Assembly: GCA_964512765.1 (NCBI GenBank)
Contig: CAZEKF010000006.1
Span: 23,063-87,062, forward strand
Length of the DNA stretch: 64,000 bases
Direction: 5' to 3'
Source of the DNA: GW2011-AR15 sp964512765
GTDB taxonomy: Archaea > Nanobdellota > Nanobdellia > Woesearchaeales > GW2011-AR15
A program made the translations under genes and the position numbers. Within the stretch, counting starts at the first letter, position 1. Every line of letters starts with the position of its first letter. The notes beneath the pieces are model-generated. The model saw only the letters and a list, made by a program, of their open reading frames with translations. It was not told where the DNA came from and searched no databases. Shown here one piece after another: positions 18,301 to 25,602 of the stretch.

Positions 18301-19377
18301 TTACGTAAGAAATTCATATGGTTTACTAACAATTTTCAAGTCATCAAAAACAGTCAACCAGATATCATCAAGAATGTCAAGTATTTTTTCTTTATCAGTG
18401 TTTGCTGGGTACAATGCAATTATTGAATCTCCGCCGCCTGCTCCAAGCAAACCTGCAGTTAACACACCTTCTTTTTTTATTGTTTCAAGGAGTTTTGTTA
18501 TTTTTCTAGGTTCAATCCTAGCATTTGCCATTTCACCAAGTTTTTTTCTATAATCCCATGACTTCTCTAAGTAATAAACAATTTCTTGTACGTTGTTCAA
18601 TTGAAACGCTCTCTGACATTTAAGATTAATTGTGTTATATTCTTTCATGAACTCGTTATATTTTTCAAGATGATGTTTTTTAAATTTCAGAACTTTATTA
18701 ACTAACTTTGGTGTTGATGCTGCCTTACCTGTGAACGCAATTATTGGGGTTATTGACAACGGCCAGTAAAATTCTTGTATGTTTTTTTTATAATCTGACT
18801 CAACGTATTCAATAAATTCTCTGTCAAGGTTTTCTTCCTCACTTATAAAAAAATGCGAACCGTGGCATGCAGATGCAATGTCAAACCCGCTTCCTAACTT
18901 ACCTTGACTTTTATAGTGGGCGTATCTAGAAATTTTGTAAACAAGTTCTTTGTCATTTATACCATGTTCTTCTAACATAGCAGCAACTGTTGCAACAGTA
19001 GCAGTTGCTGAACTTCCAAGCCCTGTTTTTTGCTTTTTTCCTAAATATAACTCAGGGTCATTAATACTTAACAAACTAACATCTTTAATTTTAATACGTT
19101 TATACTTAAGATATTCAAAGGTACGTTCAACTGCACTTTTAATAAATTTAAGTTCTTCAGGATTTTTTTCTAACTTTAACTTATGACCTTTAACTCTTCC
19201 ATACACACTAATCTTAAAATTCTTAAGATCAAAAACTATTCTACCTGAATCTGTTTCTGTAACAGTTATTTTTGTTCCTTTGTCAACATTCGCAACTAAC
19301 CCAATATTACCAGGTTCCAAGATTGAGTATGCTCCAAATACAAGGATTTTACCATATGCTTTAGCTGTTGTTTCCAT
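18301..19377 (-). CDS. Phosphomevalonate kinase, ERG8-type GHMP kinase
   Basis: Phosphorylates 5-phosphomevalonate to the diphosphate. ERG8-like features: AYGKILVFGAYSILEPGNIGLV at the N-terminus, KTGLGSSATATVATVAAML (ATP loop), GKLGSGFDIASACHGSHFF, and LLGAGGGDSIIALYP near the C-terminus. I place the start at the ATG at 19377, 1 nt after the decarboxylase stop; an upstream start at 19428 would lie inside that gene. Most archaea lack this kinase and use a decarboxylase/dehydratase bypass with isopentenyl phosphate kinase, so its presence next to MVD points to a classical pathway. Confidence 0.88.
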   Translation of the reverse strand: METTAKAYGKILVFGAYSILEPGNIGLVANVDKGTKITVTETDSGRIVFDLKNFKISVYGRVKGHKLKLEKNPEELKFIKSAVERTFEYLKYKRIKIKDVSLLSINDPELYLGKKQKTGLGSSATATVATVAAMLEEHGINDKELVYKISRYAHYKSQGKLGSGFDIASACHGSHFFISEEENLDREFIEYVESDYKKNIQEFYWPLSITPIIAFTGKAASTPKLVNKVLKFKKHHLEKYNEFMKEYNTINLKCQRAFQLNNVQEIVYYLEKSWDYRKKLGEMANARIEPRKITKLLETIKKEGVLTAGLLGAGGGDSIIALYPANTDKEKILDILDDIWLTVFDDLKIVSKPYEFLT

Positions 19378-19378
19378 C

Positions 19379-20341
19379 TTAAAATAAATGTTCTTCTGTA
19401 TACCTAACTCCTTTCCCAACCTTTGCAATTTCTGTTTTAGTGTTAGGTATGCTAGACAAAGTATTTATAATTTCTGGTAAATTTTTTTCTAAAGTTATAA
19501 CATGCGCGTTAGGCCCTGCGTCAAAAGTGTATCCGGCTATAATTTTGCTTTTATTCAAGTTAATAACCTGTTTTATTATCTCATTAGAAGTTTCATTCAG
19601 ATATTTAATCCCGACTTCTTCAATACAAGTGTGCATGTTATCAGAATCTTTCATGATTTCATATGCTAAGTTTTGAAAATCTTTTTCTAGTAAAAATTTT
19701 TCAACATTTTCAATTGTTGATTGAACTTTCTGAATTCTTTTTTGGTATAATAGACTTTTTAATTTCGTCAGTGCCATTCCTTCCCTTGAACTAACTTTTT
19801 TTTCTTGATTATCCACGATGATAATTACATCTCTAAGTTCTGGCCAGTATGTTTCATCTTTCAATTGTAAAGAATATTCGTTTTCCCATTTAACAAACCC
19901 ACCAAATACACTTCTACATGCACTACCACTTCCTAATCTTGCTAATGCTGATAATTCTTTGTTTGAGAATTCTAAACCAATTGCTTTTGATGAAGCAGCT
20001 GCTAACGCTGCAAACCCTGAAGCTGATGAAGCAATGCCTGTACCTGTTGGAAAACTGTTAATTGAAACAACTTTAGCTTTCAAGTTAACATTAGCTTTTT
20101 CTCTAACAATATCTAAAAACTTTGAAACTTGTTCTAACCTGTTTCCTTCCTGAATTTCATTGTTAAAAATAAAAATGTCTTCATTATACTCTTTAAAAAA
20201 TTTAACTGTTGTCTTTGTGTTAAGTGTATCATCAAGAGTTATTGCAATGCTTGAGTTCATTGGTATATTAAGTTTAGTATCTTTCTTGCCCCAGTACTTA
20301 ACAAAGGCAATACTAGGGGAGGCAATCGCTGTTGCTTTCAT
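19379..20341 (-). CDS. mvaD: Diphosphomevalonate decarboxylase
   Basis: ATP-dependent decarboxylation of mevalonate 5-diphosphate to IPP. Signature SPSIAFVKYWGKKDTKLNIPMNSSI, TGTGIASSASGFAALAAAS, SGSACRSVFGGFVKW, and GYTFDAGPNAHVIT. The start at ATG 20341 (MKATAIASPS) fits the family and lies about 26 nt after a TTTAATATAC box; in-frame upstream sequence to 20398 is probably untranslated. The adjacent phosphomevalonate kinase argues for the diphosphate substrate rather than monophosphate. Catalytic details cannot be settled by eye. Confidence 0.9.
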   Translation of the reverse strand: MKATAIASPSIAFVKYWGKKDTKLNIPMNSSIAITLDDTLNTKTTVKFFKEYNEDIFIFNNEIQEGNRLEQVSKFLDIVREKANVNLKAKVVSINSFPTGTGIASSASGFAALAAASSKAIGLEFSNKELSALARLGSGSACRSVFGGFVKWENEYSLQLKDETYWPELRDVIIIVDNQEKKVSSREGMALTKLKSLLYQKRIQKVQSTIENVEKFLLEKDFQNLAYEIMKDSDNMHTCIEEVGIKYLNETSNEIIKQVINLNKSKIIAGYTFDAGPNAHVITLEKNLPEIINTLSSIPNTKTEIAKVGKGVRYTEEHLF

Positions 20342-20393
20342 AATAGTTAAAGAATAAAAGAAGAGTATATTAAAGTTTTTCATACAACGATAT

Positions 20394-20530
20394 ACCACTT
20401 ATCTTAAATAAGTGGTAAGAGTGTGCTCAAAAACCACTTTTCATGAGTATAAGTGCTATATCGAGTGTCAAAAACAACCACATTTATATTTCTTCACTTC
20501 GTACCACATGTGTCAAATAAGTGGTTTTTG
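20394..20530. promoter_or_regulatory. Divergent promoter region with nested inverted repeats
   Basis: Between mvaD (-) and the methyltransferase gene (+). A 9-bp hairpin ACCACTTAT/ATAAGTGGT lies at 20394-20416. A separate perfect 12-bp inverted pair, CAAAAACCACTT (20428-20439) and AAGTGGTTTTTG (20519-20530), spans the gap and re-uses the same CCACTT core. Shorter CGATATA/TATATCG repeats lie in between. This looks like a set of operator half-sites for one regulator acting on both genes. Confidence 0.5.
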
Positions 20531-20569
20531 ACAAAACATATATATGACTATAAACTCACACATTACAAA

Positions 20570-21610
20570 ATGTTTTCAAAAAATAATTTGAAAAAAGCTC
20601 TTGGTCATTATTTTTCAGGTCTTGTCATGATTTGGCTAGCAATTTTAATGTATAAATATGTCCCATATTATTCTAATTTTCTTAGAAATGAAACTATGAA
20701 TGTTTTAGTTATATTAGCATTAGCATACACATTATTTTCATTCCCTATACAACTAGTTGCTTCGTACAACGGTAACCATGAGACAAAAACAAGAAGATTG
20801 TTCAAAGCATTCAAAAGAATAGTTAGTGATTTTCGTCATTATCTTAAAAATTTTGTTTATGACACGGATCATAAAATGCCAAAGATGGACGCCGAAGAAA
20901 AGCGCGATTTCTTGTTTCTCATTGTAAAAATCTTTTTTTTACCAATACTACTTAACTTTTTTTTTGATAATTATTTTTCTATAATTAATCATGTTAACAT
21001 AATTCGAACAACTCCTAACTTATTCACTATTAGTAATTTCACTCACCTAATATACCCGTTTGGAATTGTTTTAATTTTTTTAATAGACACTGCAATCTTT
21101 TCTTTTGGATACGCATTTGAAGCCAAATTCTTAAAAAACACAATCAAATCTGTTGAACCTACTGCGTTTGGCTGGGCTGTTGCTTTAATCTGTTACCCTC
21201 CTTTTAACGGACTAGCGTCACAATACGTTCCCTGGTTTGCAAACGACTTTGTATACTTTGGTTCAAGTAAAGTGACTTTTGTTATGAGACTAATTATCTT
21301 ATTTTTATTATGGATCTACGTCTGGGCAACAATTGCATTAGGCGCCAAAAGTTCGAATTTGACTAACCGAGGTATTGTAGTAAAAGGACCGTACAGGTTC
21401 ATTAGACACCCTGCTTACATATCAAAAAATCTTGTATGGTGGATAACTATACTGCCTGTCATGAACATCGCTGCATTCCTAGGTATATTTTTCTGGTCAA
21501 TAATATATTTCTTCAGAGCAATAACTGAAGAACGTCACTTAATAATGGACGATGATTATAAGAAATATTGTAAAAAAGTTAAGTATAGATTTGTGCCTGG
21601 TATTTTCTAA
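20570..21610 (+). CDS. Integral membrane methyltransferase, ICMT/PEMT family
   Basis: 346 residues from the ATG at 20570, which sits about 26 nt after ACATATATATGAC (leaderless start). Roughly seven to eight membrane helices. The C-terminal 110 residues carry the isoprenylcysteine/phospholipid methyltransferase signature VKGPYRFIRHPAYISKNLVWW ... RAITEERHLIMDD-YKKYCKKV. It probably methylates a lipid or prenylated substrate using SAM. Its position divergent from mevalonate genes hints at prenyl or membrane-lipid modification, which is inference. In-frame sequence upstream of 20570 is the promoter. Confidence 0.85.
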   Translation: MFSKNNLKKALGHYFSGLVMIWLAILMYKYVPYYSNFLRNETMNVLVILALAYTLFSFPIQLVASYNGNHETKTRRLFKAFKRIVSDFRHYLKNFVYDTDHKMPKMDAEEKRDFLFLIVKIFFLPILLNFFFDNYFSIINHVNIIRTTPNLFTISNFTHLIYPFGIVLIFLIDTAIFSFGYAFEAKFLKNTIKSVEPTAFGWAVALICYPPFNGLASQYVPWFANDFVYFGSSKVTFVMRLIILFLLWIYVWATIALGAKSSNLTNRGIVVKGPYRFIRHPAYISKNLVWWITILPVMNIAAFLGIFFWSIIYFFRAITEERHLIMDDDYKKYCKKVKYRFVPGIF

Positions 21611-22188
21611 TTTTTTTCAACAATCTTCCCATTCGGCTCTTTTTCTTCAAAAATCTGGGCAGAAAACGTATAAATTTTACTTTCAGGATCTTTCCAAGCA
21701 TCGTTATTTAACCCAGCTTTCTGACAAGTCATTTCAAGAGCTTGCTGAGGCGTGCTTTCATAATCTGTAAAAACTTGAGGTAACAACAATCCAGACTGAA
21801 AACCTGTCCTTATAATCAAACCGTGTTTACCAATCTTAATCTTGTCTAAATATTCTTTAGGGTCTTCAACTTCGAGTAACTTTGGCTTTGTTAAAACAGA
21901 AACTTCAACTGTAATATCTTCCATTTCAGATTCAGTAACTGCAGGAAACCTCGGATCTTTAAACGCTGCAGCACGAGCTGCTTCAACAATACCTCTTTGC
22001 AGATCATAAACAGGTTCTGGAAAGCCAATACAACCGCGTAACTGATCATATTTATTCAAAGTAACAAAAACACCTAGCTTATCTATATATTTATCAGACT
22101 CGTGCATGTGTAGAAATTTACCAGAAAAAAATGAAATAATAGAATCACGCGCTAATTTTATTAAGATTTTCCCATCTTCTAGGTTCAT
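21607..22188 (-). CDS. AMMECR1-domain protein
   Basis: 193 residues matching the AMMECR1 family throughout: VFVTLNKYDQLRGCIGFPEPV contains the conserved LRGCIG motif, followed by AARAAAFKDPRFPAV and GLLLPQV. The biochemical role of the family is not settled; in archaea it is often near MEMO or radical SAM genes. Overlaps the 3' end of the membrane methyltransferase by 4 nt (convergent) and begins within the rpoL stop (ATGA), so it is cotranscribed with rpoL. Confidence 0.93.
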   Translation of the reverse strand: MNLEDGKILIKLARDSIISFFSGKFLHMHESDKYIDKLGVFVTLNKYDQLRGCIGFPEPVYDLQRGIVEAARAAAFKDPRFPAVTESEMEDITVEVSVLTKPKLLEVEDPKEYLDKIKIGKHGLIIRTGFQSGLLLPQVFTDYESTPQQALEMTCQKAGLNNDAWKDPESKIYTFSAQIFEEKEPNGKIVEKN

Positions 22189-22460
22189 CTGACTTTTTTT
22201 ACTTCTTTTGTTAAAGTAGTATTCTTTTTTTTAAGTCTTGAAATAGCGTCTTTAACAGCTTTTTTAGGTGATTTTTTACCGTCTGTTTCAACAATAAACT
22301 TTGGCACGCCGATTAAAGGATGGCTTATGTTATACGCTGAGACTGTAACAGACTTATCATTCCATAATTCGTCTCTTAAAGCATTGCACAAAGTGTGTCC
22401 TTCGCCTTTTAGTTCAAAAACAAATTTTTTCTTTTTATCTTCAATAACATTTACTTCCAT
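22185..22460 (-). CDS. rpoL: DNA-directed RNA polymerase subunit L
   Basis: Rpb11/RpoL; dimerises with RpoD (Rpb3-like) to nucleate polymerase assembly. Signature ELKGEGHTLCNALRDELW and YNISHPLIGVPKFIVETDG, then a helical Lys-rich tail. About 91 residues. The ATG at 22460 follows TGTGAT with the spacing used by other genes here; a GTG at 22469 is an alternative start. Operon with AMMECR1. Confidence 0.95.
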   Translation of the reverse strand: MEVNVIEDKKKKFVFELKGEGHTLCNALRDELWNDKSVTVSAYNISHPLIGVPKFIVETDGKKSPKKAVKDAISRLKKKNTTLTKEVKKVR

Positions 22461-22515
22461 GAGTATCACAAGTCCTCAGGAAACATACAGGGTTTAAAAA
22501 GATTATGAAAAAAAA

Positions 22516-24279
22516 TTAAAAAGTTTTCAGAACATTACCAAGAATACTACCAAAGTTCTTGAACCAGTTTAATATTTTCTGTAAGAAACCTTGTTTAATA
22601 CACTGGTCATCTACACAAAGATTGCTTCTGCATTCATAGTTGTTCATGCATTCTTCTGCTTCATTTTTCTGTAATGAAAGGGTGTTAGAAGAGTCACAAT
22701 ATTTTCTTTCTTTATCTGCTTTAATTCTTTCACCGTATTGTAGACATTTATCCTTATGTTCGCATCCATTACATTCTTCTTTCACTTCTTCTTGGTTTCC
22801 TGTTTCATCAGAACTTTTTTCTTTTGTTTTTTTATTATCTTTTTTATCTTTAATATGTGCGTAAGATTCGCAATATCCTGTGTAATCCTCATGAGCTAAA
22901 TGCGCGTCAAGTGCAGATTGTGCAACACAAATTTCATGCGGTTTACCAACAACGTGACAGATTAAAACTTTGTTAGGTTTACAACCTCCATCAACAGGCG
23001 TGTCTTCATTATCATCTGTTTCATCTTCTTCGTCGTCATCTTCCTCTTCTGTTTCATTATAGTCATTATCATCTGTCTCGTTATATTCATTGTTACATGT
23101 TTCATTTTCAGGTAAAGTATAGCCTGTACAGTTACCCCATTCTCCATTAGTACATGTTTGTACACCTGCGGTACAATAGTCTTGGTCTGGTTCACATGTT
23201 TGAGTCTGGCCGTCTACACATGTCACTGAATCACATTCATCATAACAACCTTTACCATCTATCCAGCATTTACCAGCATTCTCGCAACAATCTTTGTCTG
23301 AACCTGCTGCGCACCAGTCAGGACAGCATCCGTCATTAGTTACTTCACAATTTAATTGAATGCTACAATTCCCTTCTCCTAACTCACAATCATCATAGCA
23401 CCCTCTTGTCTCAACCCAACATTTACCAGCATCTTCACAACAATCAACGTCTGAACCTGCAGAGCATGAGCTTGGGCAACATCCGTCTTGCACCAAAGAA
23501 CAAATAGCATCAACACAAGTATCTTCTCCTTCTTCTAACTTAAACCAGTCAATTCCATAATGCAGCTCAAATGGTTGTGCTTCTATTCTAATATAATGGA
23601 CACCCGGGTTTAACGCACCAAATTCAATCTCTTCTTCTTTATCAACTGTTAAACCTTGTTCACTTTCATCAACAAAAACCTCTGTATCATCAATATAAAC
23701 TCTCATGTAATTTGTTGTGTAACCAGGCCCTTGAGGTGTTTTTGAATATAAATGGTAGTTCAAAGTAAAGATTACGTTGGTAGTTTTATCTAAAGAAAAC
23801 TCATATGGATAATCTGATGAAGAATATTGGACTGGGGGAGAATCTGATGTTCCGCCTGAATTCGTTATATATCTTGCGTCATACTCACATGGAAACTCTG
23901 GACATGCAGGACCCCAATCTCCTTCAAGACATGTAGCGTTTTCACAACCAAATTCGCAATATTCATGTGACGCTGTTGGAAATACAATGTTTTTATCATA
24001 TTGTTTTCCTTTGTAACATCTAAACTCATAATATTTGTAAGAACCAAAACAAAACGGCTCTGGTATTGGTGTATCAACATTAAGCTCCATATTGTCACAG
24101 CCAAACGGATATTCAACACCTGCCCATGTAAAGTTTTTCACATTCCCGCATTCCCCTTCGCCAACACACTCTACATAAGCAATGTTGTCTCCTTTTGTAC
24201 AGTCATCCTGGCACAACTGTGCAAGAACAGAAGCACTAAACATAACCAATAATATAATTACAAAAAATAATTTTTTCAA
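22516..24279 (-). CDS. Secreted multi-domain cysteine-rich protein with carbohydrate-binding-like module
   Basis: 587 residues with a cleavable signal peptide (KKLFFVIILLVMFSASVLAQ). After a Cys-rich N-terminal part, a Cys-free beta-rich stretch (about residues 145-250, VIFTLNYHLYSKTPQGPG ... HYIRIEAQPFELHYGIDWFKLEE) resembles carbohydrate-binding modules. Two tandem repeats follow, each like DGCCPSSCSAGSDVDCCEDAG with KCWVETRGCYDDC. An acidic linker (Asp/Glu/Asn/Thr) precedes KVLICHVVGKPHEICVAQ-SALDAHLAH, a CH/AHxxH motif shared with uncharacterised secreted proteins. Probably surface-exposed or released; substrate unknown. Single gene downstream of its own promoter. Confidence 0.8.
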   Translation of the reverse strand: MKKLFFVIILLVMFSASVLAQLCQDDCTKGDNIAYVECVGEGECGNVKNFTWAGVEYPFGCDNMELNVDTPIPEPFCFGSYKYYEFRCYKGKQYDKNIVFPTASHEYCEFGCENATCLEGDWGPACPEFPCEYDARYITNSGGTSDSPPVQYSSSDYPYEFSLDKTTNVIFTLNYHLYSKTPQGPGYTTNYMRVYIDDTEVFVDESEQGLTVDKEEEIEFGALNPGVHYIRIEAQPFELHYGIDWFKLEEGEDTCVDAICSLVQDGCCPSSCSAGSDVDCCEDAGKCWVETRGCYDDCELGEGNCSIQLNCEVTNDGCCPDWCAAGSDKDCCENAGKCWIDGKGCYDECDSVTCVDGQTQTCEPDQDYCTAGVQTCTNGEWGNCTGYTLPENETCNNEYNETDDNDYNETEEEDDDEEDETDDNEDTPVDGGCKPNKVLICHVVGKPHEICVAQSALDAHLAHEDYTGYCESYAHIKDKKDNKKTKEKSSDETGNQEEVKEECNGCEHKDKCLQYGERIKADKERKYCDSSNTLSLQKNEAEECMNNYECRSNLCVDDQCIKQGFLQKILNWFKNFGSILGNVLKTF

Positions 24280-24433
24280 CTTATCACACCTCTACACTAT
24301 TTATAATAAAATGTTACTAACGTACAATCCCATATAAAAAAGTTACCTAAAAATTTCTAAAAATACTTTTTTTAAATAACATGTTTAAGTTCAAGGAAAT
24401 ATATTTAATAGTGTTAATAATAACAAAAAAGAA

Positions 24434-25459
24434 ATGAAAAAAAAAGTAGTTATAATTGGCGCAGGTTTTGCAGGATTGTCTGCTTTACTTGGTTTGCTTA
24501 AAAAAAAAGAATTGTTTGACATTAAACTTATTGATAAAGAAGATTATTTTGAGTATACTCCTTCATTACATTTATGTCTTGATAATCCTGAATATGTTAA
24601 TAATATAAGGCTTAGTTTAAAAAAATATTATCGGGAATTTTTTGTAAAAGATAATATAAAAGAAATCAAAAAAACAAAAGTAATTGGTAAAAATAAAAGC
24701 TATGATTATGATTATTTAGTTATTGCATCAGGCTCAACAACCAATTTTTATAATAACAATGAGTTTGAAAAATACGCTCTTCCGTTAAAACGGATTAAAG
24801 ATGTTAATAAGATTAATTCTAAACTAAAAAAACATCAAAAAATAGTTGTTATCGGCGGAGGTTATACTGGTGTAGAAATAACAAGCATTCTTGCAGAAAA
24901 ACAAAAATATGACATTTCTCTGGTCAATCTGGGAAAATATCTGCTTAATAATCCAACTATTAGCAAAAGAATTGAAAAGTTTCTCGAAAATCATAGTGTT
25001 AAAATTAAGAAAGAAAAAGAAGTTATTTCTTGTAACAATGATTCAATAACATTAAACACTGGCGAAACTATCAAAACAGATTTGATAATAATGAGCGCAG
25101 GGATAAAACTGAATGAATTAATAAAAGATGAACTGTGCGGCGATCTTTGCCTGGAAAATAATAAAAACATTTACTTGTGCGGTGATGTTGCAAGATCTGA
25201 TAAATTAAGCACTGCGTATAATGCAATGATTGAAGGAAGGGATGTTGCAAAGAACATAATATCACGGGTTACACAGAATAAATCAGTTAAGCAAAAAAAT
25301 AGAAACTGGAACTTACTTGCCATTGCACTTGGTGAAAGAAAAGGCCTAATAACTATTGGTGAAAAGATCATTTATGTTCCATTTACTGGTTTTTTAAAAT
25401 GGACCATTGAAAAAAGAGTGTTGTTTGAGTTTAAACACAGAATCAGGTTACCAATATAA
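24434..25459 (+). CDS. FAD-dependent NADH dehydrogenase-like oxidoreductase (NDH-2/AIF family)
   Basis: Two-dinucleotide-binding flavoprotein. FAD motif VVIIGAGFAGLSALLGLL at the N-terminus, NADH motif KIVVIGGGYTGVEITSIL around residues 136-153, and the FAD-contact motif NIYLCGDVARSD near 250. 341 residues, short for NDH-2, and without an obvious C-terminal amphipathic membrane anchor beyond a moderately hydrophobic end (IIYVPFTGFLKWTIEKR). It could oxidise NADH with a quinone or another acceptor. Promoter-like ATATATTTAATAG lies about 30 nt upstream. Confidence 0.85.
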   Translation: MKKKVVIIGAGFAGLSALLGLLKKKELFDIKLIDKEDYFEYTPSLHLCLDNPEYVNNIRLSLKKYYREFFVKDNIKEIKKTKVIGKNKSYDYDYLVIASGSTTNFYNNNEFEKYALPLKRIKDVNKINSKLKKHQKIVVIGGGYTGVEITSILAEKQKYDISLVNLGKYLLNNPTISKRIEKFLENHSVKIKKEKEVISCNNDSITLNTGETIKTDLIIMSAGIKLNELIKDELCGDLCLENNKNIYLCGDVARSDKLSTAYNAMIEGRDVAKNIISRVTQNKSVKQKNRNWNLLAIALGERKGLITIGEKIIYVPFTGFLKWTIEKRVLFEFKHRIRLPI

Positions 25460-25476
25460 TAAAATAAAAAAGCTTT

Positions 25477-25485
25477 TTATATACA
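25477..25485 (+). promoter_or_regulatory. TATA box of the leuS leader transcript
   Basis: TTTATATAC, centred about 26 nt before the ATG at 25507. With normal archaeal spacing the transcript would begin at or within a nucleotide or two of that ATG, so the leader ORF would be translated leaderlessly. Confidence 0.65.
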
Positions 25486-25506
25486 ATCAAAATACTTAAA
25501 AAAATA

Positions 25507-25539
25507 ATGAAACTTGAACTTTTACTCATGCTCCAGTAG
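25507..25539 (+). CDS. Leucine-rich leader peptide upstream of leuS
   Basis: Ten-codon ORF encoding MKLELLLMLQ then TAG. Five of ten residues are leucine, using CTT, CTT, TTA, CTC and CTC. The ATG coincides with the predicted start of transcription. The stop is 63 nt before leucyl-tRNA synthetase. By analogy with bacterial leader peptides, slow translation at the Leu codons when charged tRNA-Leu is scarce would alter events downstream. Seen: the ORF, composition, promoter spacing. Inferred: a regulatory role. The last codons plus following bases also resemble the 5' half of a tRNA, but no 3' half exists. Confidence 0.6.
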   Translation: MKLELLLMLQ

Positions 25540-25572
25540 TTTAGTTCAGTGGTTATTCTAAATAAGTTTTTT
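25540..25572 (+). terminator. Hairpin plus T6 tract between leader ORF and leuS
   Basis: TTTAG (25540-25544) can pair with CTAAA (25558-25562), followed within 5 nt by a T6 run at 25567-25572. T tracts terminate archaeal RNA polymerase. AAGTTT overlapping the T run can also pair with AAACTT at codons 2-3 of the leader ORF, so translation of the leader could change which structure forms. Candidate attenuator. Confidence 0.5.
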
Positions 25573-25602
25573 AAAGACATAAAAAATAATTATTAGAAAA
25601 AG

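Noticed and set aside
25530..25565. GCTCCAGTAGTTTAGTTCAG resembles the 5' half of a tRNA, suggesting a split or broken tRNA before leuS
   Set aside because: No T arm or matching 3' acceptor half (CTGGAGC) follows or was found nearby, and the D stem pairs poorly; the Leu-rich ORF explains part of this stretch better.
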